Assembly: GCA_947846985.1 (NCBI GenBank)
Contig: CANTUZ010000005.1
Location: 4,324,001 to 4,388,000 of the forward strand
From: Fratercula arctica
Lineage: Eukaryota; Chordata; Aves; Charadriiformes; Alcidae
DNA length: 64,000 nucleotides
Direction: 5' to 3'
Positions 61,986 through 64,000 of this stretch are shown here, piece after piece. Every line of letters starts with the position of its first letter. Position 1 is the first letter of the stretch. Below the pieces are notes generated by a model. It worked only from the letters and a program-made list of their open reading frames with translations. It was not told the origin of the DNA and ran no database searches. Position numbers and translations under genes: made by a program.

Positions 61986-62012
61986 TTGTGAAAGCATGAA
62001 GTGCTTTCACAA
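61986..62012. repeat. Perfect 11-bp stem-loop (hairpin 2)
   Basis: TTGTGAAAGCA and TGCTTTCACAA are exact reverse complements around a TGAAG loop. Pairing does not extend outward, so it is too short for a microRNA precursor. Confidence 0.9.
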
Positions 62013-62833
62013 CCGAGGACAGGCGTAACAAAGACTCTCCCTAACAAATATTTGAGGGTTTGATCACTTAGAATGTACATTTTTTCCAAAACAAAACAAG
62101 CACAAACAACTTCAAAGCTAATACAGGCAACAGTCTACTAGTGGTTACTGTTCCATATTATATATTCATCTGACTTGTTCCATTTACAATGGCAAAACTG
62201 AGAAGAAAAAAAATCTGATCCTTTGAAACAGCATTTGTTTATAAATATATCAGAGAGAGCGCGAGTTATGCATGGCAACTCATTTTCAAATGCTTGTGAC
62301 AGTGGCTGTTCTGTGCTTTGGTTTTAAAAGGGGAAGCTAAGACACAATCAATTGCCCAAGAAAAGACTTTAAAGTTATTTTGAGGGGTATAGGCTAATTC
62401 AAAATGTTGTTAATGGGTTCTGGAGACTTTCACTTGACAATCTAAAGTCATTGCCACACGATACATGTGCAAAGCTGTTTAGTTGCTTCGATTTGGTTAC
62501 TAGTTGGCAATACTGCATGAGAAAAGCTGCTTCTTGATAGCTGAGGAGAGAGGCCAAGGACTGATTGGGCATAAAGAACAAACTACTTCCTACCCTCCAG
62601 GTCAGGATGCAGGCGTATTGGTAGAACTGGGTGGGGAACTGCAGGCTGTAACTGCCTGTTCAATTCATAAATAGGAGACTTTGGTCTCCCACAGAGCAAA
62701 GTGAGAAGGAAATACGTTTCAAGGCTTGTATTTTAAACACTGTTTTTCAAAAGAAAATGAAAGCAGAGCCTTTCAAAATACTTAATATGCCAGTTGTGTA
62801 AGAAGGATGTGCCAACCTTAAATATAGCCGTTA
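62013..62833. other. Unique AT-rich non-coding DNA
   Basis: Nothing recognised. Confidence 0.5.
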
Positions 62834-63012
62834 GGGGCCAGATATTCAGAAGAACTCAATTGCCCACGTGCATCTCCAAATCAGATGTCTAGATTTCCTG
62901 AAGCACTAGGCCTCCAGCAGAAATTTTGATTATTTTGGCATTTCCTTTAGGAGTTGAACTGGAAGTTGACAACAAGCGCTGAGTGCTCGGCTCCTTGAAA
63001 AACCTGGCCTGG
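62834..63012. mobile_element. Small MITE-like ancient repeat
   Basis: The left edge GGGGCCAGATATTCAGAAG and the reverse complement of the right edge, CCAGGCCAGGTTTTTCAAGG, form imperfect inverted termini of the GGGCCAGATTTTCAAAAG type. The interior has AACTCAATTGCCCACG, GGAAGTTGACAAC and GCTGAGTGCTCGGC, typical of an old element common in birds and reptiles (GGAGTTGNGGGTGCTCAGCAC). Length about 180 bases, no coding capacity. Confidence 0.55.
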
Positions 63013-63110
63013 AGATTAGTAGCTGTGCAATGTTTAGCATATTCACTGTCTCATAATTTCCTGCATTAGTTGCTTGAGTCTAGCAATAGCTTTTGGGAAG
63101 CTGGCCGCTA

Positions 63111-63170
63111 GTTTTCCCACTTTATAGATGAAAAAACAAAGGCAAAAGTACCTGTTCTAACAATAAGTCT
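63111..63170 (+). repeat. Possible MIR-like core trace
   Basis: TTTTCCCACTTTATAGATGA followed by AAAAACAAAGGCAAAAGTA resembles CCCATTTTACAGATGAGGAAACTGAGGCA, the conserved MIR core. Too short and diverged to be certain. Confidence 0.35.
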
Positions 63171-64000
63171 AAAGTAAAAGCTATCATAGACACAGATTCC
63201 CCCAGTCGCCTGTATTTCCATTAAAAAATAGCAGTAGAAAGACAAATGTTTAGAAGATAGCAACAACCTCAAGGCCTCAGGTAAGATTGAAGACACATAT
63301 AATTGAGGCACATACAAATAAGGAAGAAAGATCTGCCATTCCTTACATGAATTTGAAGATCCTTGCTCATTCTCAAGAGGGATTCTGTATTAATGACTTC
63401 TGCCTATGTAAGTATCCTGACCCTTCAGTACATCCCTGTCTGAAGATGAACTCAACATTACTAGTAGAAAAAAACGATGAAAATTTTGTGAAGGAGATGG
63501 TGGGTGGTGAACCTACCATATAGGTGGGAAAACAGGGCAGTTGTGGTGTGGTATGCTTCTTTTTGGATAGCATTAAAAGGAAAACGTCAAACCTTCTAAA
63601 ACTTTAGCCATTCACTGCCACAGCCCATAAAAAGAATTCCTGCTACATCCCCCGAACACGGTTTTCGTAATGCTAAAGGGCAGCCAATCAACTTACAAAA
63701 ACTTTTAAAGGGGACCATAAAATCATTCCTTTCATTTCAATTAGAAACGAGGCAGACAGTTTATAAAAAATTGGTTCCCTCAAAACACAGGGATACCTGC
63801 CAGCCTCCGGGTGGGATGGACATTGTCATGCCAGTGCATTATGTATTCATTTCTGACTGAGTAGTTATAAAAGCCCATCAATTCAAATTGTCTTGTGAGG
63901 AATTTAGCTCAACATAGGTTAAGACTCCCTTATGCAACAGTCATCGTCTTAGTGATAGGTTCTTTAACTCCTTCCATAATTGTCAACTCAGCAGCACTTA
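63171..64000. other. Unique AT-rich non-coding DNA to window end
   Basis: Nothing recognised. The window is cut here without a visible feature boundary. Confidence 0.5.

Noticed and set aside
61986..62012. microRNA precursor
   Set aside because: The stem is only 11 pairs with a 5-base loop; pairing stops immediately outside it.
1..64000. CRISPR arrays, prokaryotic operons, prophage or intact endogenous retrovirus
   Set aside because: No regularly spaced direct repeats, no dense coding, no primer-binding site plus paired long terminal repeats, and no gag/pol-like frame.

Overview
This looks like non-coding nuclear DNA from a vertebrate, most likely a bird. The main evidence is four clear CR1 non-LTR retrotransposon 3' ends that terminate in the CR1 8-bp tail (ATTCTATG/ATTCTGTG): 18676-18994 (+), 37340-37786 (+), 46803-46868 (+) and 49253-49612 (-). 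The background is AT-rich, there is no CpG island, and the rest of the repeat content is sparse and very old (MIR-like SINEs, older amniote CR1 copies, hAT-like DNA transposon remnants, small palindromic elements). Low repeat density, no young SINEs and CR1 as the dominant LINE fit a bird macrochromosome. A crocodilian or turtle is less likely but cannot be excluded by eye.

I recognise no protein-coding gene, rRNA, tRNA, CRISPR array, prokaryotic operon or intact viral gene. The longest open frames are about 140-160 codons, resemble no family I know, and several lie over repeats. The window is best read as intergenic DNA or the inside of a very large intron.

Layout: 1-7 kb has two MIR-like SINE fragments, an inverted-repeat element and a hAT-type transposon end. 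7-15 kb is mostly unique AT-rich sequence with a conserved-looking block near 8.9 kb. 15.4-21 kb has an old minus-strand CR1, a hairpin with a POU octamer at 18.1 kb, a younger CR1 at 18.7 kb and another CR1-like remnant at 20.7 kb. 24-30 kb has a tRNA-like SINE trace, an old CR1 and a cluster of small palindromic repeats. 34-38 kb has an unusual poly-A/GC ladder, the longest CR1 3' end and a MIR-like copy. 43-46.9 kb has an old amniote repeat, a homeodomain/octamer-rich block and a CR1 tail. 48.5-49.6 kb is a candidate hAT-like element directly abutting a CR1. 51.3-51.8 kb is a slightly CpG-richer block with paired AP-1 sites. 57-63.2 kb has further MIR-like and palindromic repeats and two adjacent near-perfect hairpins near 61.9-62.0 kb.

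No new multi-gene system is visible. The most useful leads are possible conserved regulatory blocks (8.9, 18.1, 29.1-29.6, 46.1-46.4 and 51.7 kb), the twin hairpins, and decayed transposons that may belong to poorly described amniote families. Repeat family assignments rest on remembered sequence patterns, not on a database search.
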